From UBA1794 sp031552405 (GTDB lineage Bacteria; Bacteroidota; Bacteroidia; Bacteroidales; Bacteroidaceae), in assembly GCA_031552405.1 (NCBI GenBank), contig JAVBMN010000008.1, positions 1-64,000 on the forward strand: a stretch of 64,000 nt of DNA, given 5' to 3'. The position numbers and the translations under genes are program-made. The notes beneath the pieces were generated by a model that worked only from the letters and a program-made list of their open reading frames with translations, made no database searches and was not told the DNA's origin. Positions 52,684 through 61,552 of the stretch are shown in pieces. The stretch's first letter is position 1. Every line of letters begins with the position of its first letter.

Positions 52684-52810
52684 CATAATTGGTGGGCATC
52701 AGCTGGCCAACTCGTGCGCACCAGTTCTTCAAGACGCAGGCCTGCGCTGAGACAATCTCAGGCCTGAGACTATTGAATTTCAGGCCTGAGTTTACTTCAA
52801 CGCAGGCCTG
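52648..52810. repeat. Period-22 array of palindromic words (copy B)
   Basis: GTGCGCAC-type words have centres at 52651.5, 52673.5, 52695.5 and 52717.5, followed by CAGGCCTG words at 52740.5, 52762.5, 52784.5 and 52806.5. Steps are 22, 22, 22, 23, 22, 22 and 22. Downstream lies CTCTGAAA (52886-52893), as in copy A. GTGAAGGG then occurs three times (52918, 52931, 52940). Confidence 0.9.
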
Positions 52811-52953
52811 TATTTTTGGAGTCGGCACTGCAGATATATCCTCTTCAAGGAGTTTGATTGTAGACTATTCACTCTATTCACACCACTCTGAAAGCCTCTT
52901 CCACAAAAGGATTGCGGGTGAAGGGTACCTGTGAAGGGTGTGAAGGGCAGGCT

Positions 52954-53451
52954 TCACTTACGTTCAAGAGTCAAAAATTCATACGGATACTGGTGCTTCT
53001 CATCAGCAGGATGTGCCTCACAGGCAAGGACGTTCCAGTCCTTCTCATCCAGTGCCGGGAAGAATACAGTGGCCTGTGCATGGTGATGCGCCACACGTGT
53101 CAGGTAAATGCGATTGCATAAGGGAAGCGCCTGTGCATATACCGATCCACCGCCAATAATGAAGAGTTCCTCCTCATCCCGGCAGGCCGCAACGGCATCC
53201 TGAAGAGAAAGGAAATGTTCCGCACCGGAAAACGACAACTCCGTGTGCGAAGAGAGTACGATATTACGGCGGTTGGGCAGGGCACCCTTGGGCAGAGATT
53301 CAAACGTTTTACGTCCCATGAGGATGGTATGCCCCGTGGTAAGTTCCTTAAAATGACGCATATCTGCCGGAAGCCGATACAACAAATCATTATCGCGCCC
53401 GATGGCCCAATTCGCCGATGCGGCCACGATCAGTGAGATACGACAGCTCAT
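52954..53451 (-). CDS. folA: Dihydrofolate reductase
   Basis: A 165-residue enzyme that reduces dihydrofolate to tetrahydrofolate with NADPH. Visible are ISLIVAASANWAIGRDNDLLYRLPADMRHFKELT (active-site region), ILMGRKTFESLPKGALPNRRNIVLS (cofactor site), and ELFIIGGGSVYAQALPLCNRIYLTRV. Length is normal. Its start overlaps the end of the upstream Lrp-type gene by 4 bases (ATGA), so the two are translationally coupled. thyA is not adjacent. Confidence 0.95.
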   Translation of the reverse strand: MSCRISLIVAASANWAIGRDNDLLYRLPADMRHFKELTTGHTILMGRKTFESLPKGALPNRRNIVLSSHTELSFSGAEHFLSLQDAVAACRDEEELFIIGGGSVYAQALPLCNRIYLTRVAHHHAQATVFFPALDEKDWNVLACEAHPADEKHQYPYEFLTLERK

Positions 53452-53948
53452 TCCTCCGGTTCCTTCTTACCCTCTGCCGGCTCATTGGTGCCGGGGATAG
53501 GCATCTGTCGGTTCATCGCCTCATGGAACGAAATGATGGTTTCCGTACGTGAAAGGCCCAAAGGCTGCAATTTATCATGAATGATGCTCAGCATGTGGGC
53601 GTTATTACGGGCATATATTTTAATGAACATGTCATACTTACCGGTAGTATAATGACATTCCACCACCTCAGGGATCCTCTCCAAAGCAGCCATTACATTC
53701 TCAAACGACTCGGGATTCTTGAGGAAAAGTCCGATGTATGCACATGTTTCATAGCCTATCCGGTCGGGAGCTATGATGTATTGCGACCCCTTTAACACCC
53801 CCATTGCCGTAAGCTTCTGGATACGCTGATGAATAGCGGCACCGGAAACATTACAGGCACGTGCCACCTCCAGAAAAGGCACACGGGCATCTTTCACTAT
53901 CATCTTGAGGATTTGTTCATCCAGTCTGTCCAATTGTTGCTGTCCCAT
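53448..53948 (-). CDS. Lrp/AsnC family transcriptional regulator
   Basis: A 166-residue regulator. The N-terminal helix-turn-helix (LDRLDEQILKMIVKDARVPFLEVARACNVSGAAIHQRIQKLTAMGVL) is followed by an effector-binding domain (CAYIGLFLKNPESFENVMAALERIPEVVECHYTTGKYDMFIKIYARN). Such regulators respond to amino acids. I chose the ATG at 53948 because a -7 box (CAAATATA at 53964-53971 on the plus strand) sits just upstream; a start at 53966 would lie inside that box. The C-terminal tail is Glu/Lys-rich. It is co-transcribed with folA. Confidence 0.9.
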   Translation of the reverse strand: MGQQQLDRLDEQILKMIVKDARVPFLEVARACNVSGAAIHQRIQKLTAMGVLKGSQYIIAPDRIGYETCAYIGLFLKNPESFENVMAALERIPEVVECHYTTGKYDMFIKIYARNNAHMLSIIHDKLQPLGLSRTETIISFHEAMNRQMPIPGTNEPAEGKKEPEE

Positions 53949-53963
53949 CGTACTGTTTTTTTG

Positions 53964-53971
53964 CAAATATA
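53964..53971 (-). promoter_or_regulatory. -7 box of the lrp-folA unit
   Basis: CAAATATA reads TATATTTG on the minus strand, the TAnnTTTG consensus, 16 bases before the ATG at 53948. Confidence 0.5.
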
Positions 53972-54015
53972 CTGCAAATAATTAGGAATTGATAGTTTTA
54001 CAATGCAAAATAGAT

Positions 54016-54023
54016 TACTTTTG
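54016..54023 (+). promoter_or_regulatory. -7 box of the M64 peptidase gene
   Basis: TACTTTTG fits TAnnTTTG, 29 bases before the ATG at 54053; a TTG at 53989-53991 is 24 bases away. Confidence 0.45.
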
Positions 54024-54052
54024 CGAGTTCTATACCCTATATCAATAAAGAA

Positions 54053-55294
54053 ATGAAACAGCTTTTATCACTTCTCCTTGTGCTGCTGTCAGTAAGCATG
54101 CATGCACAATCAATTGAGTTTGACACCTATTTTGCAGATCAAACCTTACGTTTGGACTATCAATTTTCGGGCACCCGAGCCAGGCAACGCGTCTTTCTGG
54201 ATGAAAAATACCGTCTGCCGGGATGGGCCGGCCGGAAAAGCCATCTGGAAGAACTACCCATAGACGGGAATTGCCAACTTATCGTGAGAGACCTTGCCAG
54301 CAATACCATAATTTACAAGCTCTCATTCAGCACCCTGTTCAGCGAATGGCTGGATACGGAAGAAGCCATCAACGTGCCCCGCAGCTTTCCCAATACCTTC
54401 CTGATCCCTTTGCCGAAAGAAAAAGTAAACATTACCATCTCTTTCCGCAACAAGAAAGGCGATTATATCGAAAAAATCTCCCATCCGCTGGATCCGAAAG
54501 ACATCCTGATCCGCCCTCTGGGAGAGCGCAACATCACCCCGCATGAGGTGATCCTGAAGAGTGGTCCTTCCGACCGTTGCGTAGACATCGCCTTTCTGGC
54601 CGAAGGATATCGCGAGGAAGACATGGATATCTTTATCAAGGATGTAAAGTTTGCCTGTGATGCGTTGTTCAGCCACGAACCCTTCACCTCTATGAAGGAT
54701 CGTTTCAACGTGGTAGCCGTGAAGACAGTTTCCCAAGACAGCGGAGTCAGCATTCCCCGCAACAATGATTGGAAAACCACTCGTTTCAACGCTCATTTTG
54801 ACACATTCTACTCCAACCGCTACCTCACCAGTAACGCTATCTTCGAAGTAAATGATGCATTGGCTGGTATCCCCTATGAACAAATCATTATACTGGGTAA
54901 CAGCAATATCTATGGTGGCGGCGGGGTATACAACTCCTTCACCATTGCCGATGCCCACAACGACAGGTCGTGGCCGGTTATCGTGCACGAGTTCGGACAT
55001 ACCTTCGGAGGCCTGGGCGACGAATATTTCTACGACAACGACCTCATGAGCGGCAGCTATCCGCTGGATGTAGAGCCTTGGGAACCAAACATCACCACCA
55101 AGGTAAACTTCGCCGCCAAGTGGCAGGATATGTATAATAAGAAAGAAGCAGAACTGCACGAAGGCGGCGGTTATACCTCGAAAGGCATCTGGCGACCGAT
55201 GGAAGACTGCCGCATGCGTACCAATGAGTGCAAGGTGTTCTGTCCCGTATGCCAGCGGGCGCTCACACGCGTCATCGACTTCTATACACGCTAA
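54053..55294 (+). CDS. Secreted M64 family metallopeptidase
   Basis: A 413-residue exported protein with a clear signal peptide (KQLLSLLLVLLSVSMHAQ). An N-terminal beta-rich domain (about 20-160) precedes the peptidase M64 domain, which holds the zinc motif HEFGHTFGGLGDEY (His, His and Glu). The family takes its name from an IgA-cleaving enzyme of Clostridium ramosum, but Bacteroidales members are not known to share that specificity. The C-terminal Cys residues (CRMRTNECKVFCPVCQ) may form disulfides. It stands as a single transcription unit. Confidence 0.85.
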   Translation: MKQLLSLLLVLLSVSMHAQSIEFDTYFADQTLRLDYQFSGTRARQRVFLDEKYRLPGWAGRKSHLEELPIDGNCQLIVRDLASNTIIYKLSFSTLFSEWLDTEEAINVPRSFPNTFLIPLPKEKVNITISFRNKKGDYIEKISHPLDPKDILIRPLGERNITPHEVILKSGPSDRCVDIAFLAEGYREEDMDIFIKDVKFACDALFSHEPFTSMKDRFNVVAVKTVSQDSGVSIPRNNDWKTTRFNAHFDTFYSNRYLTSNAIFEVNDALAGIPYEQIIILGNSNIYGGGGVYNSFTIADAHNDRSWPVIVHEFGHTFGGLGDEYFYDNDLMSGSYPLDVEPWEPNITTKVNFAAKWQDMYNKKEAELHEGGGYTSKGIWRPMEDCRMRTNECKVFCPVCQRALTRVIDFYTR

Positions 55295-55326
55295 GAGCCA
55301 TTGAATGACACTCTGTCAGCATATTC

Positions 55327-55359
55327 CCGGGAAAGCATAACTCTGTCATGCTTTCCCGG
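55327..55359 (+). terminator. Terminator of the M64 peptidase gene
   Basis: CCGGGAAAGCAT (55327-55338) pairs perfectly with ATGCTTTCCCGG (55348-55359). Confidence 0.75.
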
Positions 55360-55381
55360 AGCTTTTAAGGAGGCAAGGAGT

Positions 55382-55397
55382 TTGGCACAATTCTTGC
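55382..55397 (+). promoter_or_regulatory. Sigma-54-like promoter of groES-groEL
   Basis: TTGGCAC (55382-55388), five bases, TTGC (55394-55397) matches the sigma-54 pattern TTGGCACN5TTGC. GG and GC are separated by 10 bases, as required. The transcript would start near 55409, about 44 bases before the groES ATG. No TAnnTTTG box is seen at the right place. Confidence 0.55.
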
Positions 55398-55452
55398 CTT
55401 TCGCCTTTTGAAGATACTAAACATATATCAATAATATACAAGCTTAATAATC

Positions 55453-55725
55453 ATGAATGTTAAACCGTTAGCGGACCGTGTGCTGATACTTCCGGCACCG
55501 GCAGAAGAAAAGACAATCGGTGGAATCATCATCCCCGACACTGCCAAAGAGAAACCCCTCAAAGGGGAAGTTGTGGCTGCAGGCCAAGGTACTAAAGATG
55601 AAGAGATGATACTGAAAGTGGGCGATACCGTGCTTTTCGGCAAATATGCCGGTACGGAACTCGATCTGGACGGTACCAAATACCTCATCATGCGCCAGAG
55701 CGACGTGCTGGCCGTACTGGGATAA
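55453..55725 (+). CDS. groES: Co-chaperonin GroES
   Basis: A 90-residue subunit of the heptameric cap on GroEL. The sequence shows VKPLADRVLILPAPAEEKTIGGIIIPDTAKEKPLKGEVVAAGQG, with the mobile loop around residues 16-32, and the terminal LFGKYAGTELDLDGTKYLIMRQSDVLAVLG. Length is normal. groEL follows 38 bases later. Confidence 0.97.
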   Translation: MNVKPLADRVLILPAPAEEKTIGGIIIPDTAKEKPLKGEVVAAGQGTKDEEMILKVGDTVLFGKYAGTELDLDGTKYLIMRQSDVLAVLG

Positions 55726-55763
55726 CTCACTTGTAAAACCACATTTTTATAAAGAACAAGAAA

Positions 55764-57401
55764 ATGGCAAAAGAAATCTTATTCAATATTGAAGCCCGCG
55801 ACAATCTGAAGAAAGGCGTGGACGAACTGGCGAACGCCGTAAAAGTAACCCTCGGCCCTAAAGGTCGTAACGTGATTATCGAAAAGAAATTCGGTGCTCC
55901 TCACATCACCAAGGACGGTGTAACCGTAGCCAAGGAAGTGGAGCTCTCCGATCCCTTTAAGAATACCGGTGCACAGCTGGTGAAAGAAGTAGCCTCCAAG
56001 ACCGGTGACGATGCAGGTGATGGTACTACCACTGCTACCGTACTGGCTCAGTCTATCGTAGCCGAAGGCCTCAAGAACGTAACTGCTGGTGCCAACCCTA
56101 TGGACCTGAAGCGCGGTATCGACAAGGCTGTGGTTGAAGTAGTAAAGAGCATCAAAGCGCAAAGCGAAAAAGTAGGCGACAACTACGACAAGATTGAGCA
56201 GGTAGCCCGCGTATCCGCCAACAATGACGACATAATCGGTACGCTCATCGCTGACGCTATGCGCAAGGTATCCAAAGACGGTGTAATCACCATCGAAGAG
56301 GCCAAAGGCACCGACACTACCATCGAGGTAGTAGAAGGAATGCAGTTCGACCGCGGTTACCTCTCTCCTTACTTCATCACCGATACGGAAAAGATGGAGT
56401 GTGTAATGGAAAACCCCTATATCCTGATCTACGACAAGAAGATCTCCAACCTCAAAGATATGCTCCCCATCCTGGAGCCGGCCGTACAAACCGGCCGTCC
56501 CTTACTCATCATCGCCGAAGATGTGGATAGCGAAGCACTTACCACCCTCGTGGTAAACCGCCTGCGTTCACAGCTCAAGATCTGTGCCGTAAAAGCACCC
56601 GGATTCGGTGACCGCCGCAAGGAGATGCTGGAAGACATCGCCGTACTGACCGGAGGTATGGTCATCAGCGAAGAAAAAGGCATTAAGCTGGAACAGGCTA
56701 CCCTTGAAATGTTGGGTACTGCTGAGAAGGTAGCGATCTCTAAAGACAACACCACCGTGGTAAACGGCAAGGGTGAATCGGAAAATATCAAAGCCCGCGT
56801 AGAGCAGATCAAAGCCCAGATCAAGACTACCAAGAGCGATTACGACAAGGAGAAACTACAGGAACGTCTGGCTAAGTTGTCCGGCGGTGTAGCTGTACTC
56901 TACGTAGGAGCTGCCTCGGAAGTAGAGATGAAAGAAAAGAAAGACCGTGTGGACGACGCACTTTGCGCCACCCGCGCTGCCATCGAAGAAGGTATCATCC
57001 CCGGTGGTGGTGTAGCGTATATCCGCGCCATCGACTCACTGGAAGGCATGACTGGCGACAATAATGACGAGACCACAGGTATCGCCATTGTGAAACGCGC
57101 CATCGAAGAACCCCTCCGCCAGATCGTAGAGAACGCAGGCAAAGAGGGCGCCGTAGTGGTACAGAAGGTACGCGAAGGCAAAGGCGACTTTGGCTATAAC
57201 GCCCGCACCGATGTATATGAAAATATGCATGCCGCCGGAGTGGTAGATCCCGCCAAGGTAGCCCGCGTAGCATTGGAGAACGCTGCTTCTATCGCAGGTA
57301 TGTTCCTCACCACTGAGTGCGTGATCGTAGAAAAGAAAGAAGACAAGCCTGAAATGCCTATGGGCGCTCCCGGTATGGGCGGCATGGGTGGCATGATGTA
57401 A
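55764..57401 (+). CDS. groEL: Chaperonin GroEL
   Basis: A 545-residue subunit of the tetradecameric folding chamber. The phosphate-binding DGTTTATVLAQ, apical-domain segments (EKMECVMENPYILIYDKKISNLKDMLPIL), and GIIPGGGVAYIRA are all present, and it ends in the usual GGM tail (PMGAPGMGGMGGMM). Codon use is highly biased, as in strongly expressed genes. It is co-transcribed with groES. Confidence 0.98.
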   Translation: MAKEILFNIEARDNLKKGVDELANAVKVTLGPKGRNVIIEKKFGAPHITKDGVTVAKEVELSDPFKNTGAQLVKEVASKTGDDAGDGTTTATVLAQSIVAEGLKNVTAGANPMDLKRGIDKAVVEVVKSIKAQSEKVGDNYDKIEQVARVSANNDDIIGTLIADAMRKVSKDGVITIEEAKGTDTTIEVVEGMQFDRGYLSPYFITDTEKMECVMENPYILIYDKKISNLKDMLPILEPAVQTGRPLLIIAEDVDSEALTTLVVNRLRSQLKICAVKAPGFGDRRKEMLEDIAVLTGGMVISEEKGIKLEQATLEMLGTAEKVAISKDNTTVVNGKGESENIKARVEQIKAQIKTTKSDYDKEKLQERLAKLSGGVAVLYVGAASEVEMKEKKDRVDDALCATRAAIEEGIIPGGGVAYIRAIDSLEGMTGDNNDETTGIAIVKRAIEEPLRQIVENAGKEGAVVVQKVREGKGDFGYNARTDVYENMHAAGVVDPAKVARVALENAASIAGMFLTTECVIVEKKEDKPEMPMGAPGMGGMGGMM

Positions 57402-57421
57402 TACAAAGCTCCTTACCAACA

Positions 57422-57455
57422 AGAAAGAGGATGTCCTTTTGGGCATCCTCTTTCT
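57422..57455. terminator. Bidirectional terminator after groEL
   Basis: AGAAAGAGGATG (57422-57433) pairs with CATCCTCTTTCT (57444-57455), between convergent genes. Confidence 0.85.
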
Positions 57456-57473
57456 GTTTATACCTTTTTTTTG

Positions 57474-60194
57474 TTAATGCGAAACAGGGTACTGGAAGCT
57501 ATGCATACCCGAACCCAACTCAACAGGTTCTCTCTTTCCAAAAGGAGGAATAAATGTGGCAGTGGTATTAACCGGAACAGCGATGTGCATATGTAACACA
57601 TGATCCTTTATCTCCCACTCGGAACGAATCAGTCCGTACATACTTTGATAGGAGGATTTTACAAAAGTCAAGTCGCCTGCAATGGCGGGCTTTATGAAGA
57701 AGTGCTTGAACCCTGGCTGGCTCATGTCCGGAAGGATTCCTGCCAGCGATTTGTAGAACCATTCGTCAATCTGCCCCATCATGAAGTGATTCCATGAGGT
57801 ACCCTTGTACGGGTTCCATTGCTCGGTAAGAGTGGTCACCCCAAGGTCTATCTGAAAACCATATCCCGGTACTTCACGGTGGTTGTGCATACGGTACATC
57901 ACCTCATTTTGATCGTTCATCGCTAAGGCCTGATACAGATACCGGTTGCCTACATCGCCGGTAGTAAGCTTTCCATTGTGCTTCCGGATGTCTTCCAGAA
58001 GGTTCTGAATCACAGTTTCCTTGTACTGCTCCGGCACGATACCCAGGAATAAGGGGAGTGCATTGGAGCACTGGCTGCCATTGCCATACTGCCGGGTTTC
58101 AGGATTAAAGAGGCGGGTATTGAAGGCTTCGACAATGTGACTGCTTAACGCTTCGTACCTCTCAGCCTCTTTTGTAAGGTCCAGCTTTCTTGCGGCCTTG
58201 GCCGTATAGTTAGCCACCATATAGTAATGTCCCGTAGCAGTAATGCCTATAGGCGTATTTCTGGACACTCCGGCCTCATGGGGGCCATAGTCACACCAGT
58301 CGCCCAGCCCGTAGGAAAGGATATAATTGTCGGCCTTCGAAGAGAGATAATCGGCATACTTCTTCATAATAGGATAGTATTCTTTTATCAATCGGTCATC
58401 GCCGTACCATTCATAGTACATCCAAGGCAGGATCACTCCGGCTGAGCCCCATTCGGGAGAGTCCCTGAATCCGTGATCAAACTGCACGTACTCAGGAGCT
58501 ATATCCGGGATCAGTCCGTTGCTGAGTTGTGCATCACTGATGTCCTGCATCACCTTAGGGTATACATTCCTTAAGTTATAATTAAAGAGTAGACCCGGCG
58601 CATTAAGGTGAGTCTCTTCCAGCCAACCCAACTTTTCGCGATGGGGACAGTCGGTAAACACCGCCTGCATATTGCTGCGGGTGGCACGGTTGATGATGCG
58701 GTGAGTCTGGTTAAAGATAGGATTAGAACACTCAAAACTACCATCATCCGGCACTGACAGATATACAAAGTGAGAGGTGAGATCCAGAACCGTAGGCAGG
58801 TCATTTTGAGAACTCTGGCTCCCATAATTAATACCTGAAACCCCAATATACTGAAAACCGTAATAACTAAACGAAGGAGTCCACTCCTCTATCCCCTCGC
58901 CCGTGAGCGTGTATTCAAAATAGTAGGGTGAACCGGAGTTACCTTGCTCCACCTTTGTGGAATCACTGTTCAGTACTTCTCCCAGGATGAGGCGTACCTT
59001 TTGTCCTTTCTTTCCCTTGAGCTTTATGCTCGGAAAGCCTGACAGGTTCTGCCCCATATTAAAGACAAACGTATGTGGCTCTACTTCTTTATACGCAACT
59101 ACGCCATAAGATTCCATCTTCTTTACAGCGGGTGTGAGCTGCGCAGTGAGCTTTCCCTGGGGAGCTTCCTGAACAACAGCCGGTTTCCATGCCGAAGCAT
59201 CAAACTCCGGAGCACTCCATCCAGGTTGTTCCAAATTGGCATCATAGTCTTCACCCCCTGAAATACAGTTGAATGTAATAGGGCCGGGAGCGTATTGCCA
59301 AGCATGATCAGAACGAATCTCTTTGTCCTCTCCTCCTCTGTAGTGCATCCTGAGCTGGCACATGAGTGTAGGCGGGCCAAAGCTTACGCGAAACTTTGTG
59401 TACCTGCCTCCCGTGAGGTTATACATACCATTGCCCAAAATTACGCCAATTACGTTCTCCCCTTTCCGGAGATACTCGCTGACATTGAAGATATTATAAT
59501 ATACAGTCTTGTCATAGTCACTCCAAAGAGGTTTGAACACACTATTATCTACTTGACGGCCATTGATATACAGATCATAATGTCCCAACCCGCTGATATA
59601 TATCAGCGCCTCCTCCGGCACTTTCTCCAGTACAAAACTTCTGCGAAGCAGTATGCTTTGTTTGGCCAAAGGAGCTGCCTTGTCCCACCTGGATGCCAGT
59701 TCCTCCGGAAGCCAGGAAGTAGGATATATCCTTCCGGAAGGGAGGTACGCATCCTTCTGATGGATGGCTCCGATCCATTGACCTTTCCAGTCGGAGGTAT
59801 TAAGCAACGCCATTGACCAGGTGTGTATTGCACTCCAGGAAGAAGGATTTCCAGCTTTATCCCAGACTCTTACTTGCCAGTAATAGCTTTTACCGCTTTC
59901 CAACGTTTTTCCTGAGTAGGGAACGAGCTGGCTTTTGTCGGACAGGACTTTACCTGTATTCCAGATATCAGGTGTTCCTTTCAACTGCTTTCTGCTACTG
60001 GCTACCCTGATTTCATAGGCTGTCTGGCAGTCTCCCTTCTCTGTGGAAGAGAGTATCCATCCCAATACAGGCCGGGAAACTTCAATACCCAGCGGATCTT
60101 TGGAATACTCACAGGTGGAGGACTCTATTTTCATTGCATTCAGTGACACGGAAAGCATGCATAACAGGACGACAAGCACTACTTTCGGCCTCAT
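57474..60194 (-). CDS. Alpha-L-rhamnosidase, family GH78
   Basis: A 906-residue exported enzyme that releases terminal alpha-L-rhamnose from rhamnogalacturonan, flavonoid glycosides or glycans. Domains in order are the N-terminal beta-sandwich (WILSSTEKGDCQTAYEIRVASS), a Bac_rhamnosid_N-like module (ALIYISGLGHYDLYINGRQV), a concanavalin-like region, the alpha/alpha barrel with TDCPHREKLGWLEETHL carrying the catalytic acid Asp and Glu, GSAGVILPWMYYEWYGD, and a C-terminal beta-sandwich. A signal peptide (VVLVVLLCMLSVSLNA) starts at residue 3 of the frame chosen. The ATG at 60194 (MRPKVV) is preferred over one at 60254. It is convergent with groEL and divergent from the LacI gene. Confidence 0.85.
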   Translation of the reverse strand: MRPKVVLVVLLCMLSVSLNAMKIESSTCEYSKDPLGIEVSRPVLGWILSSTEKGDCQTAYEIRVASSRKQLKGTPDIWNTGKVLSDKSQLVPYSGKTLESGKSYYWQVRVWDKAGNPSSWSAIHTWSMALLNTSDWKGQWIGAIHQKDAYLPSGRIYPTSWLPEELASRWDKAAPLAKQSILLRRSFVLEKVPEEALIYISGLGHYDLYINGRQVDNSVFKPLWSDYDKTVYYNIFNVSEYLRKGENVIGVILGNGMYNLTGGRYTKFRVSFGPPTLMCQLRMHYRGGEDKEIRSDHAWQYAPGPITFNCISGGEDYDANLEQPGWSAPEFDASAWKPAVVQEAPQGKLTAQLTPAVKKMESYGVVAYKEVEPHTFVFNMGQNLSGFPSIKLKGKKGQKVRLILGEVLNSDSTKVEQGNSGSPYYFEYTLTGEGIEEWTPSFSYYGFQYIGVSGINYGSQSSQNDLPTVLDLTSHFVYLSVPDDGSFECSNPIFNQTHRIINRATRSNMQAVFTDCPHREKLGWLEETHLNAPGLLFNYNLRNVYPKVMQDISDAQLSNGLIPDIAPEYVQFDHGFRDSPEWGSAGVILPWMYYEWYGDDRLIKEYYPIMKKYADYLSSKADNYILSYGLGDWCDYGPHEAGVSRNTPIGITATGHYYMVANYTAKAARKLDLTKEAERYEALSSHIVEAFNTRLFNPETRQYGNGSQCSNALPLFLGIVPEQYKETVIQNLLEDIRKHNGKLTTGDVGNRYLYQALAMNDQNEVMYRMHNHREVPGYGFQIDLGVTTLTEQWNPYKGTSWNHFMMGQIDEWFYKSLAGILPDMSQPGFKHFFIKPAIAGDLTFVKSSYQSMYGLIRSEWEIKDHVLHMHIAVPVNTTATFIPPFGKREPVELGSGMHSFQYPVSH

Positions 60195-60399
60195 TATCAT
60201 GCCAGTAATTGGGAAAAACCGAACGTGTATCCCCGTTTTAATTGGCTTCTGCATATTGACAGTTGGTTAATAGAAATTGTAAGCACAAATATATAGATTT
60301 TAGCCGGATACGACTGCCAAAAAGAGAACGAATAGAAAGATTATCAGAAAGAAACACAAAAAGAAAAGCCGCAAAACAGTGTTTCTATGAAGAAGAACG

Positions 60400-60407
60400 T
60401 ATCTTTG
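60400..60407 (+). promoter_or_regulatory. -7 box of the LacI-type regulator
   Basis: TATCTTTG fits TAnnTTTG, 16 bases before the ATG at 60424. Confidence 0.45.
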
Positions 60408-60423
60408 TAAAAGAACAGACGAG

Positions 60424-61440
60424 ATGAGCAAAAACAGATTTACCTCATTGAAGGATCTCGCCCTGGAGCTGGGTATTTCCATTTCTACGGTATCCCGCGC
60501 TCTGAAGGGAAGCAAGGAAATCAGCCCCGAAGTGCGGGAACGTGTTGCGGCCCTGGCGCGCGAGCGGAATTACCGCCCCAACCCCTTCGCCATGGGACTG
60601 CTGAAAAGCGCTCCCCGCATCATAGGTATTCTGGTGCCGGACATTGTGACGCATTTCTACTCTTCCATTATCAGTGGCATCAATGACCTGGCACGACAGA
60701 ACGGTTACTCCGTCATCATAGCTTCCGCATACGAGCAGTATGAGTTGGAAAAGCAATGTGTCAATGACCTGGTGAATATCCGTGTAGAGGGAATCATAGC
60801 CTGCCTTTCACAAGAAACAACTGATTATGGACATTTCGAGAAGCTTCATCAGCAAAACATCCCGTTGGTACTGTTTGACAGGGTGTGCCTTACCGATCGG
60901 ATCCCTTCCGTAGTAACGGATAATGTAGAGTCTGCCCGCCAGGCGGTGGAACATTTTCTGTCCACCGGATCAAAGCGGGTAGCTTTTATCGGAGGCGCTA
61001 ATCACCTGCAAATTGTGAAGGACCGTAAGCATGGATACTTAGAAGCGCTACGGGCGCACGACATCCCCATCGAAAGGGAGCTGGTACGCTGCAAACGGAT
61101 CGGGTACGAAAGCGGATATGAAAGCGCCTGTGAGTTACTGGCCCTTCCTACTCCTCCTGACGCTATACTGGCCATGACAGACAGCCTTGCCTTTGGAGCC
61201 ATGAAGGCCATTCGCGAGCGGAATTTGCGTATTCCGGAGGATGTTTCCCTGATTGGCTACACGGACGAGTTGCATTCCAACTATGTAGACCCCGCACTTA
61301 CTGCTATGGAGCATCCCACGTATCAGATGGGTGAAAGCGCCTGCCGGCTGCTGCTCCGCCAACTACAAGGGGATAAAACGCTGGAACAAGTCACAATTCC
61401 CACTACGCTGACTGTACGAAAGTCCTCTGCTAAGCAGTAG
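60424..61440 (+). CDS. LacI-family transcriptional regulator
   Basis: A 338-residue regulator. The N-terminal helix-turn-helix (SLKDLALELGISISTVSRALKGSKEISPEVRERV) binds DNA, with NPFAMGLLKSAPRIIGILVPDIVTHFYS as the hinge and start of the periplasmic-binding-protein-like domain, and ending in VDPALTAMEHPTYQMGESACRLL, where a sugar would bind. It lies between GH78 and the uxaA/uxaB unit, so it may control uronate or rhamnose genes. The ligand is not identifiable. Confidence 0.9.
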   Translation: MSKNRFTSLKDLALELGISISTVSRALKGSKEISPEVRERVAALARERNYRPNPFAMGLLKSAPRIIGILVPDIVTHFYSSIISGINDLARQNGYSVIIASAYEQYELEKQCVNDLVNIRVEGIIACLSQETTDYGHFEKLHQQNIPLVLFDRVCLTDRIPSVVTDNVESARQAVEHFLSTGSKRVAFIGGANHLQIVKDRKHGYLEALRAHDIPIERELVRCKRIGYESGYESACELLALPTPPDAILAMTDSLAFGAMKAIRERNLRIPEDVSLIGYTDELHSNYVDPALTAMEHPTYQMGESACRLLLRQLQGDKTLEQVTIPTTLTVRKSSAKQ

Positions 61441-61443
61441 GGT

Positions 61444-61498
61444 CGGATTGAATCCGCCCGCTATAATATGATATGCTGATTCGGGCGGATTCAATCCG
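61444..61498. repeat. Perfect 17-bp inverted repeat
   Basis: CGGATTGAATCCGCCCG (61444-61460) pairs perfectly with CGGGCGGATTCAATCCG (61482-61498), with a 21-base loop. It lies just after the LacI-gene stop and before the uxaA stop. It may be a terminator for both, or an intergenic repeat. Confidence 0.75.
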
Positions 61499-61552
61499 CC
61501 CCTACAGGATATAGACATCCATTGAGAGATACAATGAATCCTGTACCTATAA

